Source: Actinomycetota bacterium
GTDB lineage: Bacteria > Actinomycetota > Thermoleophilia > Solirubrobacterales > Solirubrobacteraceae
Assembly: GCA_005884115.1 (NCBI GenBank)
Contig: VAXW01000003.1
Coordinates: 248,001-312,000 of the forward strand
DNA length: 64,000 nt
Direction of reading: 5' to 3'
Part shown: in pieces, positions 28,098 to 37,646 of the stretch
How positions within the stretch are numbered: the stretch's first letter is position 1
Layout: the number at the start of each line of letters is the position of its first letter
Program-made: the position numbers and the translations under genes
The notes under the pieces: model-generated
What the model was told of the DNA's origin: nothing
Seen by the model: only the letters and a program-made list of their open reading frames with translations
Database searches by the model: none

Positions 28098-29951
28098 TCA
28101 GCGAACGGCGCGGGTGGATGCCGCCCCGCGCGCGGCCTCGGCGACGGCCTTGCCCACAACGCGCACCGACAGGATCGCGATGTCATCGCGCACGGCGCTC
28201 TCGACGTCGACGAGACCAAGCAGCGCCGCGATCGTGTCCTCGGCGCAGTGCGGCTTGAGCTCCTGCAGACGCTCGATCGCATCGTCGGCGGTGATGATGT
28301 TGTCGGGCGCGTGCGCCTCGAGCAGGCCGTCGGTGTATAGCACGAGCGCGTCACCGGGCTCGAGCGTCGTCGTCGCTTCCTCGATCACGGGGTCCTCGAA
28401 GATGCCGAGCAGTGTCCCGCGGTCGCCGAACTCGCGCACCTTTCCCTCCGACCGTACCAGCAGCGCCGCCGGGTGCCCGGCCGACGCAATCGCGAGCTCC
28501 ACGCCCGTCTCTTGCGCGCGCAGGTGCACGAGTATGGCGGTTGCGAAGCGGCCGTCGAACCCCCGCTCGAGCATCACCTGGTTGACCCGGTAGAGCACCG
28601 TCGCAGCGCTGGGCGCCTCGCGCGCGTATGCGACGGTGGTGGCGCGCAGGAAACCGGTGAGCGTCGCCGCCTCGGCGCCCTTCCCGCACACGTCCCCGAC
28701 GATTAGCCAGCAGCTCTCGGGCGATCCGAAGACGTCATAGAAGTCCCCACCCACCTCGCTGCCCGCGCCCGTGGGCCGGAAGTAGCTCGCGAGCTCGAGC
28801 CCGGGAAGGCTGGGCAGCCGCGCCGGCATCAGGCTGCGGCGCAGGGTGCTCGCGGTGCGACTTCGCTCCGCGTACAGGTGCGCGTTGTCGAAGGCCATCG
28901 CCACGCGCTGGCTCATGTCGGCTAGCACTGCCATGTCATCGGTTCCGAAGTGCTCGCCGTCGCTGAGGTGCACGAAAGAGATCGCGCCGCGCGTGCGTCC
29001 GCGGGCGATCATCGGAAAGACTGCCACTGAGCGGTAGCCGGCCTCGCTCATCAGCCGCCGGTGCTCCTCGCTGCGGGCGAAGCGCGCGAGCTCGGGCTCC
29101 AGCGCCAGATCGCGGCTCACGCAGGGCTGACCGCTGCGCAGCGTCTGGGAGATCGGGTGTGCGCCCAAGAGCGCGAGGGGAGAGGCCTTGGCCACGCGCT
29201 CGAGCTCGGCGGCCGTCGCCGCATCGGGGGCCGCTGCGACCGTCTCCACCATCAGTCCGTCCTGGTCGAGCAGGTCGACGAGGCACACGTCGGCGAGCGC
29301 TGGGATGACCGCGCGGGCGAAGTCGCGCACCGTCTCGGTCGGGTCGAGCGAGGTGTTCAGCGACGCGATGGCCGACAGCATGAGTTTCAGGCGCCGGCGC
29401 TGGCGGCGGATGTTGTCGAGTGCGAAGTGCACGAAGCCGACGGTCAGCGCCGAGAGCACCACGCCTATGCAGACGACCGCGCCGAAGGCGGCTGGCACCG
29501 ATTCGTAGGCGAGCGGCGCCAGGAACCCCACCAGCACGGCGAGGGTCGCAAATGCGAGACGACCTCGTGGCTGGAACGCAGCAGCGTGGCCAATCGCGAA
29601 CAGGTACAGGATCGCGAAGGGGCTGCGCGCCCCGCCAGCTGACGCGCACAGGATGATGATCAGGACGGTGCCCCAGAGCTCGGCGGCAAACGCCAGCCTG
29701 AGCCCGCCCCGTCCGCCTCGCGAGACGAGCAGCAGCGCTGTCGCCGTCACGATCGCCGAGACGCCGACGAACGTCACCCCGGCGGGCGAGTCGACGTTCG
29801 GCAACAGCGGCCACGTCGCCGTCAGCGCGCCGCCGGCCAGATAGAGTCCCGCTGCCGTGAGGTTGGCCGCACCGACTTCGGGGCCGGTGGGCATCTCCCA
29901 GCGTTTGTGCAGCCAGCTCCTGGCTCGGGGTGATGTCTGCATTGCGCCCAT
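28098..29951 (-). CDS. Membrane GAF-PP2C (SpoIIE-type) serine phosphatase
   Basis: N-terminal TMs; YFRPTGAGSEVGGDFYDVF, LIVGDVCGKGAEAATLT, LVLYTDGLLEA. Confidence 0.9.
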   Translation of the reverse strand: MGAMQTSPRARSWLHKRWEMPTGPEVGAANLTAAGLYLAGGALTATWPLLPNVDSPAGVTFVGVSAIVTATALLLVSRGGRGGLRLAFAAELWGTVLIIILCASAGGARSPFAILYLFAIGHAAAFQPRGRLAFATLAVLVGFLAPLAYESVPAAFGAVVCIGVVLSALTVGFVHFALDNIRRQRRRLKLMLSAIASLNTSLDPTETVRDFARAVIPALADVCLVDLLDQDGLMVETVAAAPDAATAAELERVAKASPLALLGAHPISQTLRSGQPCVSRDLALEPELARFARSEEHRRLMSEAGYRSVAVFPMIARGRTRGAISFVHLSDGEHFGTDDMAVLADMSQRVAMAFDNAHLYAERSRTASTLRRSLMPARLPSLPGLELASYFRPTGAGSEVGGDFYDVFGSPESCWLIVGDVCGKGAEAATLTGFLRATTVAYAREAPSAATVLYRVNQVMLERGFDGRFATAILVHLRAQETGVELAIASAGHPAALLVRSEGKVREFGDRGTLLGIFEDPVIEEATTTLEPGDALVLYTDGLLEAHAPDNIITADDAIERLQELKPHCAEDTIAALLGLVDVESAVRDDIAILSVRVVGKAVAEAARGAASTRAVR

Positions 29952-30031
29952 CTCCGCGCGCTCCCTCGTGCGGCGCCGGTCATGAGGTGCCTCACGGCCC
30001 GCATCGCCTCTTGTTCTGGCAATGGTAGGTG

Positions 30032-30451
30032 CTAGGAGGAGGTGTCGCTAGCGAAGCGCTCGAGCCCGCTGCGGATCCATGACGGGATCTCGGTCTTGCT
30101 CCACGTCACGCGGTCGACGCACACGTGGCGCAGCCTCGCCTGCACGAGCAACTGCTCGTCGCGGACCATGTCGATCTCAGTCACGATCGCGGTCCTGCCC
30201 AGGTGCGTCACGTGCGCGCGCAGCGCGAGCTCGTCATCGAAGTGCGCGGGAGCCCGAAAGCTCAGGTGCGCGTCCGCCACGACGGCGTCGTATCCGCGCT
30301 CGAGCATCTGCCCCCACGGCCCAACCGCGGCACGCCACAGCTCGGTGAACGCGACGTCGCAGTAGAGCAGGTAGTTGGCGTTGAAGACGATGCCCTGCGG
30401 GTCGCACTCGCCGTAGCGGACCCGCAGCTCGTGCACGAAGGTCTCAGACAC
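30032..30451 (-). CDS. Acyl-CoA thioesterase, 4HBT fold
   Basis: RVRYGECDPQGIVFNANYLLYCDVAFTELW. Confidence 0.88.
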   Translation of the reverse strand: MSETFVHELRVRYGECDPQGIVFNANYLLYCDVAFTELWRAAVGPWGQMLERGYDAVVADAHLSFRAPAHFDDELALRAHVTHLGRTAIVTEIDMVRDEQLLVQARLRHVCVDRVTWSKTEIPSWIRSGLERFASDTSS

Positions 30452-30526
30452 GAGCAGAAAGCTAGCCGCTGCGGGGTCCGACCCACCTGGAGCCCACGGC
30501 GCGCGCCGGCTGCCTGCACGTGGGCG

Positions 30527-30745
30527 CTACCTTGATTGCACGGCCACGTGATGTGTCGCGGCCTTCGCCGGCGTCTTCGTGGATCCGCTCAAGCCGAGCG
30601 ACGCGACGCCGCTCGCGGCGATCAGTAGCGTCGCCGTCGCCAGCCGCATGCGGCCGGGTGTGAGCCAGGTCAAATGATGAGCCTGGAGCCAGGATCGAGC
30701 CCCGGTGGCACCCGCTGCCGCGGCAATTGCGCAGGCTGCGCACAT
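30527..30745 (-). CDS. Small CAAC-containing membrane protein, hypothetical
   Basis: MCAACAIAAAAGATGARSWLQAHHLTWLTPGRMRLATATLLIAASGVASLGLSG; divergent from the metal SBP gene; upstream in-frame start at 30775 also possible. Confidence 0.55.
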   Translation of the reverse strand: MCAACAIAAAAGATGARSWLQAHHLTWLTPGRMRLATATLLIAASGVASLGLSGSTKTPAKAATHHVAVQSR

Positions 30746-30852
30746 CAAGTCCCATTCTAGGCGCCCGCGCGGCACGTTCGCCGAGACGGAGGAGCGGTCG
30801 CAGGCGATCAGCGGGAGGTGCGGGGTGGAAGTCAGCGGAGCGAAGGCGATCT

Positions 30853-30869
30853 ATGAGACTGAGTCTCAT
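30853..30869. promoter_or_regulatory. Candidate Fur-family (Fur/Zur-like) operator, ATGAGACT-G-AGTCTCAT
   Basis: Perfect 8-1-8 palindrome (7-1-7 core TGAGACT-G-AGTCTCA) in divergent intergenic region. Confidence 0.6.
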
Positions 30870-30927
30870 TCTGTTTGTATTGTTGCCGCGGGACGGATCG
30901 GTTCCCGGAGACGAGAGGAGGCTGGCC

Positions 30928-31860
30928 TTGCCCAAACTGCGCTTCACGCCGCCCGCGCTGCTCGCCGGCCTGGCAGCGGCGGTTCTCGCCTGCGGATGCG
31001 GCCGCTCGGGTCCGGTGACGCCAGCGCGCGGCGCCTTCACCGTTGTCGCCGCGGAGAACTTCTGGGGCAGCATCGCCGCGCAGCTGGCGGGCGCCCGCGC
31101 GAGCGTGCGCAGCGTCATCGCAAGCCCGAACACAGACCCCCACAGCTACGAACCGAACACCTCCGACGCGCGGACGATCTCCGAAGCGCGCCTGGTCATC
31201 CTCAATGGCGTCGGCTACGACAACTGGGCCGAGCGGCTGCTGCAGGCCAGCCCCGCCGGCGGGCGGGTCGTGCTGAACGTCGGCCGCGTGCTCGGCCTCG
31301 CTCCGGGCGCGAACCCGCACCAGTGGTACTCGCACTCGCACGTCGTGCGGGTGATCGAGCAGATCACCAGCGACTACGAGCGCGTCGACCCGGCCGACGC
31401 GCGCTACTTCGCACAGCGGATGCATGCGCTCCTCGCAGTGGGTCTCGCCCGCTACGACGCGCTTCGCCGGCGGATACGCGCGCGGTTCGCGGGCACGCCG
31501 GTCGGCTACAGCGAGAGCGTCTTCCAGCCCCTCGGGCGGGATCTGGGCCTGAAGCTGATGACGCCCTACAGCTTCGCCAAAGCGATCTCGGAGGGGACCG
31601 ATGTGACCGCGGCCGACAAGCAAACGGTCGACAAGCAGGTTGAACGACACCTGATCAAGGTGTGGGTGTACAACAGCCAGAACACCACGCCGGACGTTCA
31701 GCGGGTCAACGAACTGGTGCGAGACGCGCACATCCCGATCGTCTCGATCACGGAGACGCTCTCACCAGCGTCTGCGAGCTTCCAGCAGTGGCAGGCGTCA
31801 CAGCTGGACGCATTGGCGCGGGCCCTTGGCGCAACGGCGCAGCCGGGTGCTAACGGGTGA
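30928..31860 (+). CDS. Metal ABC transporter substrate-binding lipoprotein (ZnuA/PsaA family)
   Basis: TTG 30928 preceded by gagaggagg; lipobox LAAAVLAC; NTDPHSYEPN, GANPHQWYSHSHV; longer in-frame start (ATG 30853) lies inside the palindrome. Confidence 0.85.
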   Translation: MPKLRFTPPALLAGLAAAVLACGCGRSGPVTPARGAFTVVAAENFWGSIAAQLAGARASVRSVIASPNTDPHSYEPNTSDARTISEARLVILNGVGYDNWAERLLQASPAGGRVVLNVGRVLGLAPGANPHQWYSHSHVVRVIEQITSDYERVDPADARYFAQRMHALLAVGLARYDALRRRIRARFAGTPVGYSESVFQPLGRDLGLKLMTPYSFAKAISEGTDVTAADKQTVDKQVERHLIKVWVYNSQNTTPDVQRVNELVRDAHIPIVSITETLSPASASFQQWQASQLDALARALGATAQPGANG

Positions 31861-34354
31861 GAGCCGGGTCAGCGCGCAGCACCCGCTCGATGGCCCCGGC
31901 CGGCGCCGGTTCGCCAAGGAAATAGCCTTGGACCATCTCGCAGCCCATCTGCGCGAGCACGCCCAGCTGCTCCTGCTCCTCGACGCCCTCGACCACGACG
32001 GCGAGCGACAGCGCCTTGCCCAGGCCGAGTATGGCTTCGAGCAGGTGCCGGCTGGGCCCGCCGTCGCGTAGAGCGGCGGCGAAGCTGCGGTCGATCTTCA
32101 GGACATCCGCGGGCACGCGCTGGAGGTTGGACAGCGAGGTGTAGCCGGTCCCGAAGTCGTCGAGTGCGACGCGCACGCCGAGCGCCCTGGCCGCTTCGAG
32201 CTGTTTGCAGGCCGCCGAGAGGTTGTGCACGACGGTCGTCTCGGTGACCTCCAGCGTCAACGATGACGGCGCGACGCCCGAGGCCTCGAGGGCTCGGCGG
32301 AGGTCGTCGAGAAAGTCGCTGCGTCCGAGCTGGTAGCCGGAGACGTTTACCGAGACGCCCACGTTCAGCCCCTCGGCGTGCCAGCTTGCCGCTTGCGCGC
32401 ACGCCTGGGCGAGGACCCAGCGGCCGATCCCGACGATCATTCCGCTGTCCTCGGCCAGCGGAATAAAGCCGTCGGGTGCCAGCACCCCGCGGCGGGGATG
32501 CTTCCAGCGGATAAGCGCCTCGACGTCCACAATGGTGCGGCTCGGAAGGCTGAAGATCGGCTGGTAGAGCAGAAAGAACTGTTGCTGTTGGACCGCCGTG
32601 CTGAGCCCACCCTCGAGCTCGAGCCGATCTTCGACGTCGGTGTACATGCTCGCCTCGAACAGCGCATAACGATCCTTGCCGGCTGCCTTGGCGGCATACA
32701 GCGCGAGGTCAGCGTCGCGCAAGAGGTCATCCGGGCTCGCGTAGTTGCCGACTGCGACCCCGATGCTCGCGGTGACCGAGTAGATCTTGTGGCCGTCGTC
32801 GAGCTCGATTGGCTGACGCAGCAGCTTTGAGATGCGGTCGGCCAGGCCGTCGAGCGTTTCCAGGCCGCCTGGCGCCTCCACGAGCACGACGAACTCGTCC
32901 CCGCCGAGACGACCAACCGTATCCCCCTCGCGGATCGCCGCGGCCAGCCGCTCTCCCACGACCTTCAGAAGCCGATCTCCGGCCGCGTGACCGAGGTGGT
33001 CGTTCACGTGCTTGAACCCGTCGACATCTACGAACAGCGCGCCGGCGAGCCCGCTCTCGCTGCGCGCTGCGCGAGCCAGCAATTGCGCGGCGCGATCGAG
33101 CACGAGCGCCCGGTTGGGCAGGCCCGTCAAGTTGTCGTGCATCGCCTGATGTGAGAGCTCGCCGGTCTTCTCGCGCACCAGTGCCAGCGCTCGCCTGCGG
33201 CCGGTGCCCAGTACCAGCACGAGCAGCCCGAACATCACGCTGATCGCGACTCCGCCGACGAGCACCGCCAGCGCGTTGCGGTTTGCGAACACGCCGCCTG
33301 CGGCGGGTGCGGCGAAGCTCTCGAGAGTCCACCCCGTGTGCACGGGCACCGTCGTGCTCAGCGCCCTGGGCGGAACCGACCCGTGGCTGAAGACGACGTG
33401 AGAGTTGTCGGAGTTGAAGTGGAACTTGACGGCGATGCCGGGGTGTCCGGCCAGCGCTCGTTGCAGCACGACCTTCGGCAGGATCAGCTCGCCAAGCCAC
33501 CCGATGAAGGCTCGCCGGCGCGCGCTCACGGTCCGTGGCACGAGGCCGCCACGGTAAACGGGCGTAGACACTCCCAGCGTCGTCGAGGTCGAGGCCAGGA
33601 CCGGCGCGTAGTTGGCAGACGCGGTGTCGCGATCGGAGATCATTCCCGGCAGGAGCGCGCAGTAGTTCAAACGCGTTGGCACATATGCCGCCGGGTCGCG
33701 TGCCAGCCCGGCGGCCGCAAGGCAGTAGTACGGCCCCTGCGTCGGCGGCAGGACTCCGCGGCCTTCCCGCGGTGGCAGCGAATGCACGCCGAACGGCCGC
33801 ACGGGATGGGCTGCCATCCGCGTCTGAAAGGCTGCCAGCTTGGACGACGGCACCAGCTTCACCAGGCCGATGTTCTGAAGCTCGGGGTATCTCTGCATCG
33901 CTTGCACCGATTCGGCCCAGCGGTCGAAGGCGACGGGCGAGGAATTGGCGCTGCTGGTCACGAAGGCGCTGGCTGCCACCACGAGGTCTTCCTCGTGCTG
34001 GATCGCGAGCTTGAGCGTGGAGGCGATCTCCTCGGTGGACACGCGGAACGCGAGTCGCGCCTTGGCCGCTTCCGACCTGGCGACCGCGCTGGAGCGGGCC
34101 ACCGCGGCGCATGCTCCGCCGAAGATGAGCACCGCCGCCAGCGCGAGCCACGGGTCGAGGCCTTCCCGCAGCGAGCGCTTGGCGCGCGCGAGGGCGCGCT
34201 CGGGCCAGCCGGCGAGGTCCAGCGTCGCGGCGGGAGGAGCGCCCATCGACGGGCTGCGAAGTTGACCGGTGGGCACGGGCGTCGTCTCTGGTGGGGCGGC
34301 GCGAGTGCGCCTATCGCAGCATCGGTGCGGTGGGGCCCTACTGTCGACGCGCAC
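31850..34354 (-). CDS. CHASE-GGDEF-EAL bifunctional c-di-GMP enzyme
   Basis: Two TMs flanking a CHASE-like sensor; VGRLGGDEFVVLVE; VEALIRWKHP, DDFGTGYTSL, LKIDRSF, VVVEGVE. Confidence 0.92.
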   Translation of the reverse strand: MRVDSRAPPHRCCDRRTRAAPPETTPVPTGQLRSPSMGAPPAATLDLAGWPERALARAKRSLREGLDPWLALAAVLIFGGACAAVARSSAVARSEAAKARLAFRVSTEEIASTLKLAIQHEEDLVVAASAFVTSSANSSPVAFDRWAESVQAMQRYPELQNIGLVKLVPSSKLAAFQTRMAAHPVRPFGVHSLPPREGRGVLPPTQGPYYCLAAAGLARDPAAYVPTRLNYCALLPGMISDRDTASANYAPVLASTSTTLGVSTPVYRGGLVPRTVSARRRAFIGWLGELILPKVVLQRALAGHPGIAVKFHFNSDNSHVVFSHGSVPPRALSTTVPVHTGWTLESFAAPAAGGVFANRNALAVLVGGVAISVMFGLLVLVLGTGRRRALALVREKTGELSHQAMHDNLTGLPNRALVLDRAAQLLARAARSESGLAGALFVDVDGFKHVNDHLGHAAGDRLLKVVGERLAAAIREGDTVGRLGGDEFVVLVEAPGGLETLDGLADRISKLLRQPIELDDGHKIYSVTASIGVAVGNYASPDDLLRDADLALYAAKAAGKDRYALFEASMYTDVEDRLELEGGLSTAVQQQQFFLLYQPIFSLPSRTIVDVEALIRWKHPRRGVLAPDGFIPLAEDSGMIVGIGRWVLAQACAQAASWHAEGLNVGVSVNVSGYQLGRSDFLDDLRRALEASGVAPSSLTLEVTETTVVHNLSAACKQLEAARALGVRVALDDFGTGYTSLSNLQRVPADVLKIDRSFAAALRDGGPSRHLLEAILGLGKALSLAVVVEGVEEQEQLGVLAQMGCEMVQGYFLGEPAPAGAIERVLRADPALTR

Positions 34355-34499
34355 AAGCGGCTCGACGAATATTCGGGGCGCCCGCGTCGAGCGGCCGCGA
34401 TCGCGAGCCGCGTGCGCGTGCGACCGGCGCTGCAGCGCTCAAGTTGGGAGACGGGCACGCCGACTAGGAGGCCGTCTCCTCCGCATACCTCCCGGACCT

Positions 34500-35006
34500 A
34501 TGCTCACACCGCGAGACCCGCAAGCACCGCATCGAGTGAGGCCGCAAGCGCGCGGCTTCATGCGGGCGCTGGGCGTTCTCGTGCTGGCATTGGCTGCAGT
34601 GGTGCTGCTCGCCGCGTGCGGGAGCAGCAAGAAGAAGGCTCAGCCCCCTGCGCCGCACGCGATCACGAAGGCGGAATACGTCGCCAAAGCAAACGCGATC
34701 TGCGCCGCGGCAGACCCGGCCCTTATAGTCGCGACCGCGAAGCTGGCCGCTCGCCCCGGCAGAGCACAGGTCATCGCGCTCGTGAGAAGCACGTTCGTGC
34801 CCTCGACCGAAGCGCAGATCAGGGCGATCAGGGCCCTGAGCATCCCGCCCGGCGAGGAGGCCGTCGCGCACCGGATGCTTGCGCTCGTTCAGGGGGATCT
34901 CGCCAAGCTCAAGCGCAACCCGGCGTTGATCAAGACGGATGTCTTCGGCGACTTTGCGCGCGTCGCCCATCCGTACGGGCTGGCAGCCTGCGCCCCGACC
35001 AGCTAG
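34500..35006 (+). CDS. Small lipoprotein, hypothetical
   Basis: Signal + lipobox VLLAACGSSKKK; alternative start at 34560. Confidence 0.7.
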   Translation: MLTPRDPQAPHRVRPQARGFMRALGVLVLALAAVVLLAACGSSKKKAQPPAPHAITKAEYVAKANAICAAADPALIVATAKLAARPGRAQVIALVRSTFVPSTEAQIRAIRALSIPPGEEAVAHRMLALVQGDLAKLKRNPALIKTDVFGDFARVAHPYGLAACAPTS

Positions 35007-35062
35007 GTCGCGCAAGCTCCTGCCGGCTACCTGAAACACGCCATCTGCAGGCTCCGCCGAGG

Positions 35063-35098
35063 GCCGGAGGAGGAACTCGAACCCCGAACACGCGGATT
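35063..35098 (-). repeat. tRNA-Met 3'-half fragment (candidate att site), direct repeat of 38790-38825
   Basis: gccggaggaggaactcgaaccccgaacacgcggatt vs gccggaggagggactcgaacccccgacacgcggatt, 33/36 identical. Confidence 0.88.
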
Positions 35099-35192
35099 GA
35101 CTGGCGCTCTGGAGCTCTGATGTGGCGGTCGCGCGCTTGAAGTGGGGAATCGTCGAGCGACTACGCGCTCGCGAGCCGGGTAGTAGCTGGAT

Positions 35193-35309
35193 ATGGGATC
35201 TCTGATGACGATCGCGATGCTTGTGATGATGGTCGCGATGATGGGTGGGATGATGGTTGCCGGTGCATGGGCCTTCGTGCGGCGGGTGAAGCGCCACCGC
35301 GACGACTGA
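35193..35309 (+). CDS. Micro-ORF, 38-aa Met-rich single-pass membrane peptide
   Basis: MGSLMTIAMLVMMVAMMGGMMVAGAWAFVRRVKRHRDD; below length cutoff of the ORF track. Confidence 0.45.
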   Translation: MGSLMTIAMLVMMVAMMGGMMVAGAWAFVRRVKRHRDD

Positions 35310-35400
35310 TCGTCAACGGGGGGAGCAAGCACGGGCTGCGGTCGCCCCGCCGTTCACCAGGACGGCACCGGAAAGCTTTGCGCGCGAGAATACGGCTGAC

Positions 35401-36720
35401 GTGAGCACGCCGATCCCCCCTGAAGAGTTTGCGGCGCTCGTGGGCGTCTCTGCCGAGCAAGTGGAGCAGTGGAGGCAGGAGGGGTTGCTCGATCCGGGAG
35501 GCAGCGGGAGCCTTGACGAGTTGGACCTCGTGCGGTGGCTGACGATTCACGGCCACGAGGCGCGCGGGTATCGCTCCGATCAACTGGCCGCAGCGATCAA
35601 GGCCGGCGAGGTCAACCCGTTCATGGGTGAGTTCCTGTTTCCCTCCGGTCGGACGCTGAGCCTCGAGGCGGCCGCCGAGCGTGCGGGCGTGGACGCCACG
35701 ATGGTGCGCGAACTTCGGACCGCGCTCGGGCTCCCCCGTGAGGGAGGCATCGCCGAGACCTGGCTTGCGCAGCTCGAGGCGTTCAAGACGATGCAGGCTG
35801 CCGGCCTGCCGTGGGAGGCGGTTCTGGAAGGCGCTCGCGTGTACGGCGACGCGCTCCGCCGCTTGGCCGAGACCGAGGTCAGGCTCGTGCACGTCCATAT
35901 CCACGAGCGGCTGAGCGCGTCAGGGATCCCGGAAGACGAGGTGCTGCGCCAGCTCGGCGTCATCGAGGAAGCGGTCGTGCCGTTGCTCGACGGCATCGTG
36001 CAAGCCGTACACCATGAGCATCTTCTTCAGGCGAGCATCGAGGATGCCTACCTGCATCTCCCCTCCAGCGAGATCCCGACCGAGCGCGGGTCGGTCGAGA
36101 CGACAATCGTCTTTCTCGACCTCGAGTCGTTCACCGAGCTAACGCACACCAAGGGCGACGAGCTTGCGATGGAGACGCTGACGCGGCTGGAGGGCGCGGT
36201 CAGGCCGCTTGCGCTTGAGCACGAGGGCAAGCTCGTCAAGCAGATCGGCGACGGGCTGATGCTCGCCTTCCGTCGTCCGGACGATGCCGTCGCCTTCGCC
36301 CGCAGGGCGCTCGATGCGGTCGCGCATGATCCGGACATCCCTCCGCTGCACGTCGGTATCCACACGGGTCCCGCGATCTACCGGGCCGGTGACTACATCG
36401 GCAGCACCGTGAACGTCGCCTCGCGCGTGACGGGGACGAGCTCGGCGGGAGAGATCCTGCTCACCGACGCCGTGGCGGCGGCGCTGACCGAGGAGACGAC
36501 GGAACCGGTCGGCGTGCGGATGCTGCGTGGCGCGGCCCAGCCTGTGCGACTTTTCCGCGTCATCAGGCGCGAGGAACGGCGAGATCCTGTCTGTAACACG
36601 GTTGTTCTGGACCCGCCCGCGGCCCAGCTACGGCAGGGAGATGAGGAGCTGTGGTTCTGCTCTCAAGAATGCCTGCGCCGCTTTCTCGATGGCCATGAGG
36701 AGAGCGCGGCGGTCGCCTGA
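35401..36720 (+). CDS. Class III adenylate/guanylate cyclase with N-terminal MerR-like HTH/regulatory region and C-terminal YHS metal-binding domain
   Basis: VFLDLESFTELT, KQIGDGLMLAF, GSTVNVASRVTGTS; C-terminal DPVCNTVV...LWFCSQECLRRFLDGHE. Confidence 0.85.
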   Translation: MSTPIPPEEFAALVGVSAEQVEQWRQEGLLDPGGSGSLDELDLVRWLTIHGHEARGYRSDQLAAAIKAGEVNPFMGEFLFPSGRTLSLEAAAERAGVDATMVRELRTALGLPREGGIAETWLAQLEAFKTMQAAGLPWEAVLEGARVYGDALRRLAETEVRLVHVHIHERLSASGIPEDEVLRQLGVIEEAVVPLLDGIVQAVHHEHLLQASIEDAYLHLPSSEIPTERGSVETTIVFLDLESFTELTHTKGDELAMETLTRLEGAVRPLALEHEGKLVKQIGDGLMLAFRRPDDAVAFARRALDAVAHDPDIPPLHVGIHTGPAIYRAGDYIGSTVNVASRVTGTSSAGEILLTDAVAAALTEETTEPVGVRMLRGAAQPVRLFRVIRREERRDPVCNTVVLDPPAAQLRQGDEELWFCSQECLRRFLDGHEESAAVA

Positions 36721-36817
36721 GTTAGGAGTCGCCGACTCCTCGGACCTCCGGATCACACGCCGGCGGCCGAGACACTCCTGTCCTCGCGCTTTGTTCTGCA
36801 CTCTCCTGCGACATCGC

Positions 36818-37240
36818 CTACTCCGACGGCCCGGCAGCTTGGAGAGCGTCGGCGCGATGGCGAAAATACTCAATCTTGTTCACCTTTCCATCTCGGATCG
36901 TGCACAGCTGAAAGAAGTGGATGATGATCGGGACGCCGCTTTGTCGCCCTCGGCCACTTTGGCGAACGAGAACGAGGACCCGACCGCCCGGTACCTCGCT
37001 TAGCTCAAGCAACTCCTGGACGAGGTCGATCCACCCATCTCGATATTGCTCAGCGAACGCGATGAACTCTGGGAGCCCGCGAAGATGCTGCGGGAAATCA
37101 GGGTACGTCTGCCGATCCCGCCAGATCATCTCGATCTGCGGATCGAATCTCTCCGCATACGCTTCGCTGGACAGCTCACCGCGCATGAACGCATTGAAGG
37201 CGTCGGTGCCCTGTCAAATTGTGTCAGCGTTCCGCGACAC
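36818..37240 (-). pseudogene. SnoaL-like (NTF2-fold) gene with in-frame TGA at codon 9
   Basis: Reading from GTG 37240: VSRNADTI*QGTDAFNAFMRGELSSEAYAERFDPQIEMIW; aligns with paralog start MSENLDLVRPIFAAWARGD; residual ORF 36818-37186. Confidence 0.65.
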
Positions 37241-37242
37241 GC

Positions 37243-37643
37243 CTACTCCGTGAGGCCGAGGTCGGCGAAGGCGCGTTGGCGATCGAAGTATGTGACGTAC
37301 CTGATCACCCTGCCGCCCCGGACGTAAAGACGGCGGCTCCCTGTGTCAGCAAATGCCCCAGCTCCAGTCCGCTCGCCTTTCCCCGTCCGCTGCGATGAAA
37401 GAGCACGAGCACGCATTCGTCGCCGAGCTCTCGGTACTCGTCCGCCTCGACCCTCTGGTCCTCCCAGGCAGCTTCCGCCTCACGCCATCGCTCGACCATG
37501 CTGGTGACTCCCATCCAGACGCCGGGTCGCAGACCGTCGGCGATCACGAATTCGACGTCGGGGTCCGCCCACTCGACCGAGCTGAAGTCGCCCCGCGCCC
37601 AGGCCGCGAAGATCGGGCGCACGAGGTCCAGGTTCTCGGACAC
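37243..37643 (-). pseudogene. SnoaL-like (NTF2-fold) gene with single-base frameshift near 37325
   Basis: ORF 37305-37643 ends LLTQGAAVFTSGAAG*; adjacent frame continues VRGGRVIRYVTYFDRQRAFADLGLTE*, the expected SnoaL C-terminus. Confidence 0.7.
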
Positions 37644-37646
37644 CGG

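Noticed and set aside
30832-31731. 299-aa minus ORF opposite the metal SBP
   Set aside because: Opposite strand carries lipobox and conserved metal-ligand motifs; the minus ORF would also cover the operator.
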